Below, piece by piece: positions 42,905 through 52,117 of a stretch of 64,000 bases of DNA (position 1 is the first letter of the stretch; each line of letters starts with the position of its first letter). The stretch is from Obscuribacter phosphatis_A (GTDB lineage Bacteria > Cyanobacteriota > Vampirovibrionia > Obscuribacterales > Obscuribacteraceae), in the NCBI GenBank assembly GCA_017303615.1, contig JAFLCK010000015.1:1-64000 (forward strand). The letters are read 5' to 3'. The notes beneath the pieces are model-generated. The model saw only the letters and a program-made list of their open reading frames with translations, ran no database searches and was not told the origin of the DNA. The translations under genes were made by a program, and so were the position numbers.

Positions 42905-44326
42905 TTAAACGGTCAAAACTTTTTGTCTAGCAGCGACGCATTCTTTCATGGCTTTGGCCAAGGTGTCGGCAAAGGCATCAAGTTCACTCTGCTCATTCAT
43001 CTCGGTAACTGCTATTAAGACACAGTCTTTCAGTTCTTGCTCTGGATAGAATTTGCTAACCGCTATGCCTGCGAGAATGCCGCGTTCTTGCAATTTTTTC
43101 AGAACGCTTTCGCTGTTTTCGATTTTTACCAAGAATTCGTTGAAGAACGGTTTGTTGAAAACAGCGCTAACACCGTCAATCTGACAAAGTTTCTCTTGCA
43201 GATAGTGGGCGCGGGTGACGCTAATCTCGCAAAGTTCGCTCAGCCCTTTAGGACCCATACAGCTTAGATAGACCAGCATAGCCAGAGCATTTAAGGCTTG
43301 GTTGGTACAAATATTTGAGGTGGCTTTGGCGCGACGAATGTGCTGTTCACGAGTTTGCAGGGTGAGCGTGAAAGCTCTCTGTCCGCGGTTGTCGGTGGTC
43401 ACACCGGCAAGACGACCAGGCAGTTGTCTAATATAGTCGTTGCGGCAAGCCATATAGCCGGCCGAAGGTCCGCCGAAACTAAGGAAATTGCCGCAGCTTT
43501 GCGCGTCGCCGACAACTATATCAGCGCCAAGATCGCCTGGCGCCTTAAGAACTCCCAGGCTTATCGGATCGGTGACCACCAAAAGCAAGGCGCCTATCTC
43601 TTTGCAAGCCTTGCTGAGAGCTTCGAGGTCTTCGATGACGCCGAAATAGTTGGTGTATTGAACCGCTACGCAGGCTATGTCTTGACCTTTGAGGGCTTTG
43701 ATTTCGTCGAGGCTGGTTGCTCCAGAGGCGGCTCCACTGAGAGTGTTTTTCAGTTCGATATAGGGTAGGTCACAAGAGTCGGCATAGGTCTTGCAAACCA
43801 TCTTGTACTCGGGGTTGACCATGGGCGAGAGGACAATCACCCTTTTATTGGAGAGTCTCACCGCCATATAGGCTGCTTCAGCCAAAGCTGTCGGTCCATC
43901 ATACATAGAGGCATTGGCTACTTCCATACCGGTAAGCAGGCAGATGGCGGTTTGGAATTCGTAGATGGCCTGCAAACTGCCCTGGGATACTTCCGGTTGA
44001 TAAGGGGTGTAGGCGGTGGCGAATTCAGAGCGTGAAACTATGGCTGAGACTGCGGCGGGGACAAAACGGCGATAACTGCCGCCGCCCAAGAATGATATTT
44101 GTTCCGATATCGGTTTGTTTTTGGCAGAGAGCTGCTTGACTTTTCTGGTCAGCTCCAGCTCAGAAAGACCGTTCTCTAGCGCCAGTGGTTTTGCCCGCAC
44201 ATTGTCAGGAATATGGCTGAGAAGTTCTTCGAACGTTCTCACGCCGATTTCCTTGAGCATTTCCTCCCTATCTTGAGGAGTGGCTGGCAGATAAGCAAAG
44301 TTCAATCTAGGTTCGCTGGCAGGCAT
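42905..44326 (-). CDS. gcvPA: Glycine dehydrogenase subunit 1 (P-protein alpha)
   Basis: 473 residues, the size of the alpha half of split P-proteins. The start FAYLPATPQDREEMLKEIG and the block YTPYQPEVSQGSLQAIYEFQ are signature GcvPA sequences, as are QSCGNFLSFGGPSAGY and RLAGVTTDNRGQRAFTLTLQ. The PLP-binding Lys lies on the beta half, GcvPB, which is not found next to it in the window. The complex decarboxylates glycine and passes the aminomethyl group to the H-protein. It is divergent from pth, with 80 bases between. Confidence 0.92.
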   Translation of the reverse strand: MPASEPRLNFAYLPATPQDREEMLKEIGVRTFEELLSHIPDNVRAKPLALENGLSELELTRKVKQLSAKNKPISEQISFLGGGSYRRFVPAAVSAIVSRSEFATAYTPYQPEVSQGSLQAIYEFQTAICLLTGMEVANASMYDGPTALAEAAYMAVRLSNKRVIVLSPMVNPEYKMVCKTYADSCDLPYIELKNTLSGAASGATSLDEIKALKGQDIACVAVQYTNYFGVIEDLEALSKACKEIGALLLVVTDPISLGVLKAPGDLGADIVVGDAQSCGNFLSFGGPSAGYMACRNDYIRQLPGRLAGVTTDNRGQRAFTLTLQTREQHIRRAKATSNICTNQALNALAMLVYLSCMGPKGLSELCEISVTRAHYLQEKLCQIDGVSAVFNKPFFNEFLVKIENSESVLKKLQERGILAGIAVSKFYPEQELKDCVLIAVTEMNEQSELDAFADTLAKAMKECVAARQKVLTV

Positions 44327-44406
44327 TTCTATTCCTCTGACAATCTATGGCTATAAGTTTAGCGGCAATGACCAGAGTTTTCTTTCTATTCTGTTAAGCT
44401 TGCCCC

Positions 44407-45006
44407 ATGAGTGAGAATTTGCGCTTTGTTTTCGGGCTTGGCAATCCCGGTCAACAGTATGAAAGAACTCGCCACAATGCTGGCTTTCTATTTATAGATC
44501 GTCTGGGCACTACACTCGGTGCTGATTTTCGCGATTCGAAAGATTTGGAATGTCAGTACGCCAGAAAGAAGATTGTGAGAGGCGGTCGCAGTCTTGACCT
44601 GGTTTTGGTTAAGCCGCTCACCTATATGAATCTTTCTGGAATCTGTTTTCAAAAGGTGGTGCGCTTTTTCAAGGGCAAGCCTGAAAACTGCATTGTCGTT
44701 CATGACGACGTTAGTTTGCCGCTCGGCAAACTGCGCTTTCAATCGGCGGGTGGCGCCGGCGGACAGCATGGCATCGAATCGATAATCGCTGCCTTGGGCG
44801 GCAATAAAGGTTTCGATCGCCTTAAAATCGGCGTCGGACCAGATCCCGGCGGTGATAAGCGGGCTGCTTTTGTGCTTGCCAGACTCTCTGACAGCGAAAT
44901 TGAGCTTCTTTCGCGGGTACTGGCTGCGGGTGAAGAAGGTCTCATGTTGTGGTTAGATAGTGGAATCTTAAAAGCTGCCAATGATCTTAATGGTTTGAAT
45001 TTTTGA
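44407..45006 (+). CDS. pth: Peptidyl-tRNA hydrolase
   Basis: 199 residues. It has FVFGLGNPGQQYERTRHNAG (Asn and catalytic His), KPLTYMNLSG, VVHDDVSLPLGKLRF with Asp, and GGAGGQHGIESII, all Pth landmarks. It recycles peptidyl-tRNAs released early from ribosomes. A single gene, with about 460 non-coding bases before the respiratory operon. Confidence 0.93.
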   Translation: MSENLRFVFGLGNPGQQYERTRHNAGFLFIDRLGTTLGADFRDSKDLECQYARKKIVRGGRSLDLVLVKPLTYMNLSGICFQKVVRFFKGKPENCIVVHDDVSLPLGKLRFQSAGGAGGQHGIESIIAALGGNKGFDRLKIGVGPDPGGDKRAAFVLARLSDSEIELLSRVLAAGEEGLMLWLDSGILKAANDLNGLNF

Positions 45007-45465
45007 AGTTCGGACATTTTGTATTGGCATTAGTATCGAGAGTGGTGCTTGGCAACAAAGAGCAGGCTCAAAAATAATTAATCTGGTTGCCAAATTGGTT
45101 TCAAAATCGACCTCGATAACAGTCTGAAATGAGCATCCTGACAAGTGATATTTACTTTGCTGGCTGAAGAGTTAGGTCACTCTTCTATGCAGTGGCTATG
45201 CAATTGCTCTCCAATCGGTAAGTCGCCCCGTTAACGTTTGTATCAAAGAGGTGAGTATCCGCGGGAACCCGCCCAGCCACTGAAATAATTTTTGAGTGAA
45301 AACTCATGACCCTAGGGTGGGGAATGGGTGATGTCAGTAGCCTAGAATCTCTTCTGAGTTCTAGTTTTAAGCCTCAACTTTGAATCACTTTCAAGTTTGC
45401 TTCAAATTTGGTTCGAATTCGGTTCTCAGAAATGGCTTGAATCCCTCTAAAAGGAAATTCGTTAA
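45007..45465. promoter_or_regulatory. Upstream region of the respiratory operon
   Basis: 459 bases without a credible gene on either strand. It must hold the pth terminator and the promoter of the long respiratory operon, but no strong hairpin or -35/-10 pair stood out. The stretch right before the GTG start contains AAAAGGA at a usable distance (45449-45455). Confidence 0.45.
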
Positions 45466-46878
45466 GTGAGCAGTTTGGCACAAACCAGTTTGCTGGATCG
45501 GTTCTTTAGCCCGAAGGAAGGTAGCGCTAGCCGCAATTTCTTCCTCTCTGCGCTGTGGTGGTCGCTTCTCGGTATGGGAGCGGGAATGCTGGCGGCATCG
45601 GAATTTTCCATGCCCGACCTGATTCGCAACGTACCGCAGTTGTCGATGCCTCACCTGCGTATGTGGCACGTCAACGCAGTTGCGGTTGGATGGCTGTCGA
45701 TGGGTTATGTCGGCTCCATGTTCCACATGATTCCGACGCTTTGCAAAAACAAGCTTTACAGCGAGCGCCTGGGCAATTTCACCATGTGGGCTTGGAACCT
45801 GGTCATGACCGGAGCCTTTTGTACCTTGCTCAACGGCAATACAGAAGGTCGTGAATATGCCGAGCTCGGTGCCATTCTCGATACTCTCGTTGTTGTCGGA
45901 CTAGTGCTCACAGCTTTCAACCTATATATGACCATCGTCAACCGTAAAGTGAAGAAGCTCTATGTGAGCCTCTGGTACTTCCTCGGTTCGCTCTTCTGGT
46001 TCCCTCTGGTCTGGGTTATCGGTCAACGTACATTCGTTTCGCTACCCGGTCTTAATGACGCCATCATCGGTTGGTTCTACGGACACAATATTCTCGGTAT
46101 GTGGTTCACCACCGTCGGTGTCGGTATGATGTATTACCTGATTCCGCGATACACCAAAGCCCCACTATATAGTCATGGTCTTTCCATGTTGGGCTTCTGG
46201 GGTATCGCTCTTTTCTATGCGCCGACCGGTACCCACCACATCACTCAATCACCGGTACCGGAGTGGCTCAAGGCTATTGCCATCATTTCGTCAATCTTCC
46301 TTCTCGTTCCTGTGTTCACCGTTCTCACCAACTTCTTCATGTCGATGAAAGGTAAGTGGGGTCAGGTGGTCACTGATATGCCCTTGCGCTTCGCCGTTAC
46401 ATCTTGCATGTTCTACTTGGTCACTTGCACCCAGGGACCCTTCCAAGCTACTCGTTGGGTTAACTGGTATCTGCACTTCACCCAATGGGTTGTCGGACAT
46501 GCTCACTTGGCACTGCTCGGCACTTTCTCCTTCATCCTCACCTCGGCTTTCTATTACAGTATGCCGAGATTGACCGGCAAGCAATGGCACTCCGAAGGCT
46601 TGATTCGCGCTCACTACTGGCTCAAGTTCTTGGGCTTCTTGCTGATGATGACTTCACTGACTACCGCCGGCTTGATTCAGTCTGCCGGTTGGGCGATGGG
46701 TATGCCTGTCGACCAGTGGGGCTTGCAGATCAGACCTTATTGGTATCTGCGTACAGTGAGCGGCATCATGATCGTTCTGGGTCAAGCACTTTTTGCCTAC
46801 AACGTCTACAAAACGCTATACACAAAGCCCAGTCTGGCTGATAGAAAAGCTAAGGCGGCTCGGGAGGTCAAAGTCTAA
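45466..46878 (+). CDS. cbb3-type cytochrome c oxidase subunit I (CcoN-like)
   Basis: 470 residues with about 12 membrane helices, GTG start. Haem and copper ligands are visible: LRMWHVNAVAVGW (low-spin haem His), WFYGHNILGMW (CuB His), GTHHITQSP (His pair of CuB), and HFTQWVVGHAHLALLG (haem b3 and haem b His). The spacing follows CcoN better than NorB or A-type oxidases. As the catalytic subunit it should reduce oxygen with electrons from cytochrome c. The next gene starts at its stop, with one base shared. Confidence 0.87.
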   Translation: MSSLAQTSLLDRFFSPKEGSASRNFFLSALWWSLLGMGAGMLAASEFSMPDLIRNVPQLSMPHLRMWHVNAVAVGWLSMGYVGSMFHMIPTLCKNKLYSERLGNFTMWAWNLVMTGAFCTLLNGNTEGREYAELGAILDTLVVVGLVLTAFNLYMTIVNRKVKKLYVSLWYFLGSLFWFPLVWVIGQRTFVSLPGLNDAIIGWFYGHNILGMWFTTVGVGMMYYLIPRYTKAPLYSHGLSMLGFWGIALFYAPTGTHHITQSPVPEWLKAIAIISSIFLLVPVFTVLTNFFMSMKGKWGQVVTDMPLRFAVTSCMFYLVTCTQGPFQATRWVNWYLHFTQWVVGHAHLALLGTFSFILTSAFYYSMPRLTGKQWHSEGLIRAHYWLKFLGFLLMMTSLTTAGLIQSAGWAMGMPVDQWGLQIRPYWYLRTVSGIMIVLGQALFAYNVYKTLYTKPSLADRKAKAAREVKV

Positions 46879-47822
46879 TGTACGGTTACAGGCTTGGTGC
46901 AATAGGTATTGTCACCACCTTCTTCATCATCATTTTCTCGACAGTGCTTATGCCGATGGTGCTTTTCCAGCCTAAGGCGAGCGGTCGTGGAAACGACTAC
47001 AAGGCTATCGACCCTAAAATCGCCGATGCTGAACGCGGTCGCAAGATCTATGTAAGAGAAGGTTGCTTCTATTGCCATACACAGTTCACAAGAATTCAAG
47101 ACAGAGGCTATGGTCCTCTTGTTAAAGAAGGCGACTATGTGTTTGAGACTCCGCACCAGTTGGGCACTGCCCGTACTGGTCCCGACCTCACCAACGAAGG
47201 TGGAAGATTCCCCTCCGAATGGCAAAAAGCACACTTGATTGCACCCCGTGTGGTCAAGCCCGGTTCAATCATGCCTAGCTTCAGCTATTTGTCTGAAGAA
47301 GATATGAATGACTTGGTCGCTTACATTCAGACCTTGGGTAACAAGCGTACAGTCACAACCTTTGTGCAAGCTCCCGACGAGTATCTGCTCACCACTCCAC
47401 AAGGTCGTGGTCTAGCAGCTCGTAAGAGCGTCGATACCAATTCTGATGCAGCCGCCAACGCCGGTCGCGGTATTTATACTCAGAACTGCGCTGCCTGCCA
47501 CGGTCTCGAAGGTCGCGGCAATGGTCCTAACGCAATCACTCTTGAGAAAAAGCCGCCGAACCTCACCCGCGACTACTACAAACAATATCCTGATGAGTTC
47601 TGGTACTACCGAATTTCTGAAGGTGTAGTCGGTACCCGCATGCCCCGCTTCCAAGAAATTCTTTCTGAAGAGCAGCGCTGGTATCTGGTTGCCTATCTGA
47701 AGACTCTTCCCAAAGAGCACGAAGAGACCGTGGATAGTCTCGATGACCTGAACGTTGCCGAGCCCATCCATCTGCCTAGACTGACTAGACAACAATGGGA
47801 ACCGCACCACGGTAAGGAATAG
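46878..47822 (+). CDS. CcoO-like di-haem cytochrome c subunit
   Basis: 314 residues. One N-terminal anchor (VTTFFIIIFSTVLMPMVLFQ), a CcoO domain with haem site CFYCH (63-67), TPHQLGTARTGPDLTNEGG and late Met ligand in GSIMPSF, followed by a second cytochrome c domain with CAACH (204-208) and TRMPRF. Standard CcoO has one haem, and CcoP adds two in a separate chain; here the extra domain is fused and no CcoP gene follows. It passes electrons to the CcoN site. Translation is coupled to the ccoN gene. Confidence 0.85.
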   Translation: MYGYRLGAIGIVTTFFIIIFSTVLMPMVLFQPKASGRGNDYKAIDPKIADAERGRKIYVREGCFYCHTQFTRIQDRGYGPLVKEGDYVFETPHQLGTARTGPDLTNEGGRFPSEWQKAHLIAPRVVKPGSIMPSFSYLSEEDMNDLVAYIQTLGNKRTVTTFVQAPDEYLLTTPQGRGLAARKSVDTNSDAAANAGRGIYTQNCAACHGLEGRGNGPNAITLEKKPPNLTRDYYKQYPDEFWYYRISEGVVGTRMPRFQEILSEEQRWYLVAYLKTLPKEHEETVDSLDDLNVAEPIHLPRLTRQQWEPHHGKE

Positions 47823-47875
47823 ATAGAAGTTCTAATCGTCTGATTCAGAAATTCAAACTAAATGGAGTCATAACC

Positions 47876-48124
47876 ATGTGCCCAAACTGCGTACTCAATC
47901 AAGCCGCCCTCGGAACCGGAATCTATATTGCTTTCGGTATCTGCGGAGTCTTCTTTCTGATTGCCATGGTGGGCATATGGTGGGCTTTCCGTAATGGCGA
48001 GTTTGAAGACCTCGAATCGGTCAAGTTCGATATGCTTGACGACGGTGAAGATGAACTTTTGAGCAGAAAGGCTCGTGAAGCGGTGGAAAGACACCGCGCC
48101 ATGCAAGCTTCGGGTGAAGCCTAA
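47876..48124 (+). CDS. CcoS-like small membrane protein
   Basis: 82 residues. One helix (IYIAFGICGVFFLIAMVGIW) is followed by WAFRNGEFEDLESVKFDML, close to the CcoS pattern (W-x-x-x-x-GQFDDL-x-x-P-x-x-x-IL). CcoS helps insert copper or haem into cbb3 oxidases. MCPNC at the start might bind a metal. It lies 53 bases after the cytochrome gene. It could instead be a structural subunit. Confidence 0.65.
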   Translation: MCPNCVLNQAALGTGIYIAFGICGVFFLIAMVGIWWAFRNGEFEDLESVKFDMLDDGEDELLSRKAREAVERHRAMQASGEA

Positions 48125-48166
48125 GCTATCGAATTAAGAGCTACGAAAGAGAATAGGTGAAAGCAA

Positions 48167-48322
48167 ATGGCTGAAGAAGTCAAAAACACAGAAGAAGAGC
48201 ACTACGAAGTAGTCTCCGAGTATCGAATCGGAGAAGGAGCGCCGCCGCCCTTCCTGGTCATCAGTTTCATTCTTATCTTTATATACGCAGCAGTATCCTG
48301 GATTCCCTTCTTTGGTTATTAA
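48167..48322 (+). CDS. Small single-helix membrane protein of the oxidase operon
   Basis: 51 residues: a charged start (MAEEVKNTEEEHYEVVSEYR) and a C-terminal helix (PFLVISFILIFIYAAVSWIP) ending FFGY. Size and position resemble the small accessory subunits (CcoQ/CcoH-like) of cbb3 oxidases, but sequence similarity is too weak to name it. It sits between the CcoS-like gene and the cytochrome c lipoprotein gene, on the same strand. Confidence 0.65.
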   Translation: MAEEVKNTEEEHYEVVSEYRIGEGAPPPFLVISFILIFIYAAVSWIPFFGY

Positions 48323-48329
48323 TAGGCAG

Positions 48330-49196
48330 ATGGCACTTACTAAGGAAAATAAGTTGATTTCTCGACTCACATCGCCACAGGCGGTCAAAAGGGCACTGAC
48401 CCTGGTTCTTTCGCTTTCGCTCTTTCCGGTTGTCAGCGCTCTATCTGGATGCTCGGACAGTCAGGTTAATGTAAAAGCTGATAGTGCCTTGGTTTCGACC
48501 AAAGCCACCGAAGGCAGTCACGAGCCAATCTGGCCCAACGACGACCCCTCCATTCCAGATGGCAAAGGTATCTATGAGAAGCAAAATTGCGCCTCATGCC
48601 ACGGTGCCGATGGTAAGCCTTTGGAAGGCAAGAGCAAGATAGATTTCTCCGACAAAGCTTGGGCTCGCAAGCAGAAGCCGGTTGAGCAGTATGACTTCAT
48701 CACTTTCGGTAAGAAAGCCGGTGAAGCTGTTGAGCACCCTGTGGTACGCGACAAGCTTCGCCCAAGCGAAATCTGGAACTTGGTCTTTTATGTGCGTTCG
48801 CTCTCGACACCGCCCTTGACTGATGCCGAGATAGCCGAACTTGACCCGGTCTTTGGTGCAAACTGTGCTGTTTGCCACGGCAAGAAGGGCTACGGTAACG
48901 GTCCTCTTATGAAAGCCAATACCCTGCAACCTTTGCCTGCCAACTTCCAATCTTTCCCTCGCTTCTATGACCGCGACGATGAGACCCTCTGGGACCACAT
49001 CGCCAACGGTATCAAGTGGGAAGGCATGCCTAATTTCTTAGGCAAAGAAGACAGACGTAATAAGGCTAAGTTCGATGAGCCTTATATCTGGCGCATGGTC
49101 GGTTATATTCGCCACTTCCATGAAAGCAACAAAACCGAGATAGCCACTCGTGAAGCAGCTAAGAAAGAAGCGGCAGAAGAAGCAAAATCTCACTAG
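48330..49196 (+). CDS. Di-haem cytochrome c lipoprotein
   Basis: 288 residues. A lipobox (LSGC in SALSGCSDS) after a hydrophobic signal anchors it to the membrane. Two cytochrome c domains follow, with haem sites CASCHG (about residue 84) and CAVCHG (about residue 180); Met ligands are likely in GMPNF. It probably carries electrons between the cytochrome b/Rieske part and the oxidase, which its position between the two gene groups supports. The ATG at 48330 was chosen over a TTG 18 bases upstream. Family assignment beyond cytochrome c is unclear. Confidence 0.85.
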   Translation: MALTKENKLISRLTSPQAVKRALTLVLSLSLFPVVSALSGCSDSQVNVKADSALVSTKATEGSHEPIWPNDDPSIPDGKGIYEKQNCASCHGADGKPLEGKSKIDFSDKAWARKQKPVEQYDFITFGKKAGEAVEHPVVRDKLRPSEIWNLVFYVRSLSTPPLTDAEIAELDPVFGANCAVCHGKKGYGNGPLMKANTLQPLPANFQSFPRFYDRDDETLWDHIANGIKWEGMPNFLGKEDRRNKAKFDEPYIWRMVGYIRHFHESNKTEIATREAAKKEAAEEAKSH

Positions 49197-49242
49197 AATA
49201 TTGAAGAACAAAAGCTAAAGGGACAAATACAGGTAGAGAAAA

Positions 49243-49812
49243 ATGACAGACGGCGTCAAACGAAGAGCCTTACTGAAGACGGTGGCAGCATTGCCCTTAG
49301 CCCTTACATTCGGGCTTTTGGCATCGCCTTTCTTGCGCATACTTTTGCCGACAAGAAGACCTCTCGATGTGCTCGGTGAATCAGATCAGCCCCTGGCTGA
49401 GCCCCCGATTCCCACATTTACCGACAAAGACTTCCCCAAAGATTGGACATGCTTGCCATTCATGTTTAACCAGAAGTATCTGGAATATAACCCCGAAGGC
49501 AAGGAAGTTCGCAAAATCCCCGGCTTCATCGTCAAATTGCCGAATGGCGATGTTGTTGCCTACAGCCGCATTTGTCCTCACCTTGGCTGTATCTTCAACT
49601 TCGTTGAAGATCCGGATGAATGCGCTAAGGGTTACAACTTCAAACCTAATGGTCCGGTGTTCGCCTGCCCGTGCCATTTGAGCGTTTACGACATTGCCCA
49701 GGCTGGAAAAGTGGTGAGCGGTCCCGCTCCTCGTCCTCCGAGAAAATTCGAAGTGAAGAAAGAAGGGGACAGCTACAAGGTGGTCGCATTGGAGGCTGGT
49801 TCAATTGCCTAG
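49243..49812 (+). CDS. Rieske iron-sulfur protein
   Basis: 189 residues. An N-terminal twin-basic start and helix (GVKRRALLKTVAALPLALTF) precede the cluster-binding loops CPHLGC and CPCHLSVYD, which bring two Cys and two His to a [2Fe-2S] cluster; an extra Cys in each loop can form the stabilising disulfide. An insertion between the two loops (residues about 125-140) is longer than in PetC/QcrA. It accepts electrons from quinol at the cytochrome b. The stop lies inside the start of the next gene. Confidence 0.9.
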   Translation: MTDGVKRRALLKTVAALPLALTFGLLASPFLRILLPTRRPLDVLGESDQPLAEPPIPTFTDKDFPKDWTCLPFMFNQKYLEYNPEGKEVRKIPGFIVKLPNGDVVAYSRICPHLGCIFNFVEDPDECAKGYNFKPNGPVFACPCHLSVYDIAQAGKVVSGPAPRPPRKFEVKKEGDSYKVVALEAGSIA

Positions 49813-51706
49813 TACAACTAACGACAGAAGTCTTGAAGGCGTCCTCACTTCGGTTGGGGACTGGCTTAAGATACGCATAAAGAACATCGATATCTTCGAT
49901 GAGCATCACCAGGAAGAAGCAAAGACGAATCCCTTTTATGCTCTGGGGCCGATCTTTTATCTAGTCTGGTTTACGGTCATGGCAACCGGTTTGCTTTTGA
50001 TCATGTGGTATGTGCCCACAAAGTCTGCCGCCTTTGATTCCATCCTTAATATTCAGAATGGTATTCCGATGGGCGCATTGATCAGGGGGATGCACAAATA
50101 CGGTGCAGATGCCATGATCATCGCCGCCACCATGCGTCTCTATCGCATGTTTATCATGGCTGACTTCAAGCCTTCCAAAGAATTCAACATCATCATCGCC
50201 CTTATTACTCTGCTTCTGGCAATGTACTCCGGTCTGACCGGGTATCTATTGATCTGGAACCAGAGGGCATTCTGGGCGACCAAGGTGTTTGCCACCTTCC
50301 CAACCTATATGGACCAATTTGCTGTGATGGGCGATTACTATTTGCCCCTCTACAAATCACTGCACTTAGGTTGGAACACAGCCGAAGTGCTACTCGGCGG
50401 TGGTGCCGCCATCACGCAGAATACAATCACTCGATTCTTCTCTCTGCACTTGGCTTTCTCTCTTATCCCGCTCATTCTTGTCGAACTCTACTTCTACAAG
50501 AATGCCTACAAGAGAATCCCGCTTAACTGGATCAAACGCAGCATCATTCTATTGATGCTCGCCTTTGTCGCCATCGCTCTGCCGGCGGCTCAAGGCTCTC
50601 GGTCTGATCCGGATGTCACTCCTCTGCCGATTTTGTCCGACTGGTACTTCCTCGGCTTGTATCAGATGTACAAATATCTAGAGCCGGTTGTTGCCACCTA
50701 TATAACCCTAGTCATTCCGCTATCAGTGTTTGCTTTGCCTTTCATGGACAGCTATATCACTGGTCCCGAGAAAGACATAATGAAGCGTCCTTTCATGCTG
50801 ATGATGACCTTCATGGGTTTTGTTTGCTGGATAGTGTTCTCGGTATTGATTATTGTCAACATCGCCAACATTCACACCGACCCGCCCTACTGGAGATCTT
50901 TCCTCTATCTGACAATTGACATCGGCATCATCTGGCAGCTCTATCTCATCTCTACAAACAAAGACTTGAAATGGAAAGCTAAACAGACTGTTGCCTGCGC
51001 CATCATGTTAGGTCTGGCTCTGGTTCAGTGTTTCTGGTCATGGGTCTATGACTACATGGCTAAGACTGAGATGTTCATCGACCCGCTTGGCCATGCTGCT
51101 CTATACAGTCTTGGTCGCGGAGCGATGGGTGATTCGGCTGAGCAAGTGGAATCACTGGTGCGTAAGATGCATCCGCCATCTGGCGAGAAGCCTGTCAACC
51201 AAGAATACTGGAACCTACATGTGCTACTCGATCCGGGCTATATGGCTCGCATCGGCAGCCCTGCTGGTAAGGAAGATCTCGAAGCTCTGAAGAAACTTTG
51301 CGTCGAAACCAAGACACCTCTCGATTTCGTAGTCAAAGCTATTCCGACCTTCGAAACTCCAATGGGTCAAAACGGTGCCTTCCTTATCAATGAGAACGGC
51401 AAGAAAGAAAGCATGCTCTCTGATAAAGAGAAGGGTGCTCACCCGACCTATCACGGTCTTGTCGACTTTATGGTCAACAACCGTTGGTGCTGGGACTATT
51501 GCACTCTCGTCGACAGAATGAAGGGTGGAGTAGTGAAAGGCTATCCTATGAGTGTGCCTGAGGTTGATTGGTACTGGATAATCGGTGGCATTGTCTCTGC
51601 GGTTTATGCTGCCTTCGTTATGGTGCAGTGCAAACAAGCGCAGTCTCAAGCCGAGCCGCCAAAGCCGCAGCCCGAGCCAAAACCGGCGCCAGCCTCTGGT
51701 AGCTAG
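49805..51706 (+). CDS. Cytochrome b of a bc-type complex, one haem-ligand pair missing
   Basis: 633 residues: cytochrome b N-part (four helices), subunit-IV-like C-part (LPILSDWYFLGLYQM, equal to PEWY), then a soluble region and Pro-rich tail. In helix B, IRGMHKYGADAMI keeps the first His, but 14 residues later, where the second His should be, there is Arg (TMRLYRMF). In helix D, FFSLHLAFSLIPL keeps the first His, and neither i+14 nor i+15 is His (VELYFYK). So only one of two b haems should bind. A TTG start overlaps the Rieske stop. The extra C-terminal region (about 430-590) is of unknown origin. Confidence 0.85.
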   Translation: MPSTTNDRSLEGVLTSVGDWLKIRIKNIDIFDEHHQEEAKTNPFYALGPIFYLVWFTVMATGLLLIMWYVPTKSAAFDSILNIQNGIPMGALIRGMHKYGADAMIIAATMRLYRMFIMADFKPSKEFNIIIALITLLLAMYSGLTGYLLIWNQRAFWATKVFATFPTYMDQFAVMGDYYLPLYKSLHLGWNTAEVLLGGGAAITQNTITRFFSLHLAFSLIPLILVELYFYKNAYKRIPLNWIKRSIILLMLAFVAIALPAAQGSRSDPDVTPLPILSDWYFLGLYQMYKYLEPVVATYITLVIPLSVFALPFMDSYITGPEKDIMKRPFMLMMTFMGFVCWIVFSVLIIVNIANIHTDPPYWRSFLYLTIDIGIIWQLYLISTNKDLKWKAKQTVACAIMLGLALVQCFWSWVYDYMAKTEMFIDPLGHAALYSLGRGAMGDSAEQVESLVRKMHPPSGEKPVNQEYWNLHVLLDPGYMARIGSPAGKEDLEALKKLCVETKTPLDFVVKAIPTFETPMGQNGAFLINENGKKESMLSDKEKGAHPTYHGLVDFMVNNRWCWDYCTLVDRMKGGVVKGYPMSVPEVDWYWIIGGIVSAVYAAFVMVQCKQAQSQAEPPKPQPEPKPAPASGS

Positions 51707-51708
51707 TC

Positions 51709-52113
51709 GTGACCCCAGAGAACGAAAGCAATCTGGATAACGAAAATAGTAAGGAAAAGAACAAGAAGAAAATGAATTTGAGCGCGGTTCTGAAAGGAAG
51801 AAATGCCAACACCGATAAAGTCGGTGCCGGCACCGCGCCCAAATTCAAGGTTCGCTTCTCTATCAAGTTGTCAGTTTTTGTTCTAGCCACATTAGCTCTT
51901 TCCTGGTTTTTCGAAGGATTCAGACAGGTTAGTGAAGCTCCCACCGCCGGGGGACTAGCTCTCCTTTTCGGTGGCACCACCCTGACCATCATTCTGGTTG
52001 GTGTCTACGGCTTCTTTATCTATGCCGAGGAGAGAGCCAAGGGGTCGCCGATTCGCAACATTCCGCTATTTGATCGTTGGTATAGACATTTCACTGAAAA
52101 GGGAGATAAGTAA
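51709..52113 (+). CDS. Small two-helix membrane protein in the respiratory operon
   Basis: 134 residues from a GTG start two bases after the cytochrome b gene. The first 45 residues are polar and Lys/Asn-rich; two helices follow (SIKLSVFVLATLALSWFF and GGTTLTIILVGVYGFFIYA) and then a short basic tail. No known family is recognised. Tight spacing on both sides makes it a likely subunit or assembly protein of the complex. Confidence 0.7.
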   Translation: MTPENESNLDNENSKEKNKKKMNLSAVLKGRNANTDKVGAGTAPKFKVRFSIKLSVFVLATLALSWFFEGFRQVSEAPTAGGLALLFGGTTLTIILVGVYGFFIYAEERAKGSPIRNIPLFDRWYRHFTEKGDK

Positions 52114-52117
52114 AGTC

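Noticed and set aside
45261..45272. GCGGG AA CCCGC hairpin before the respiratory operon
   Set aside because: Five-base stem with a two-base loop cannot form a stable hairpin.
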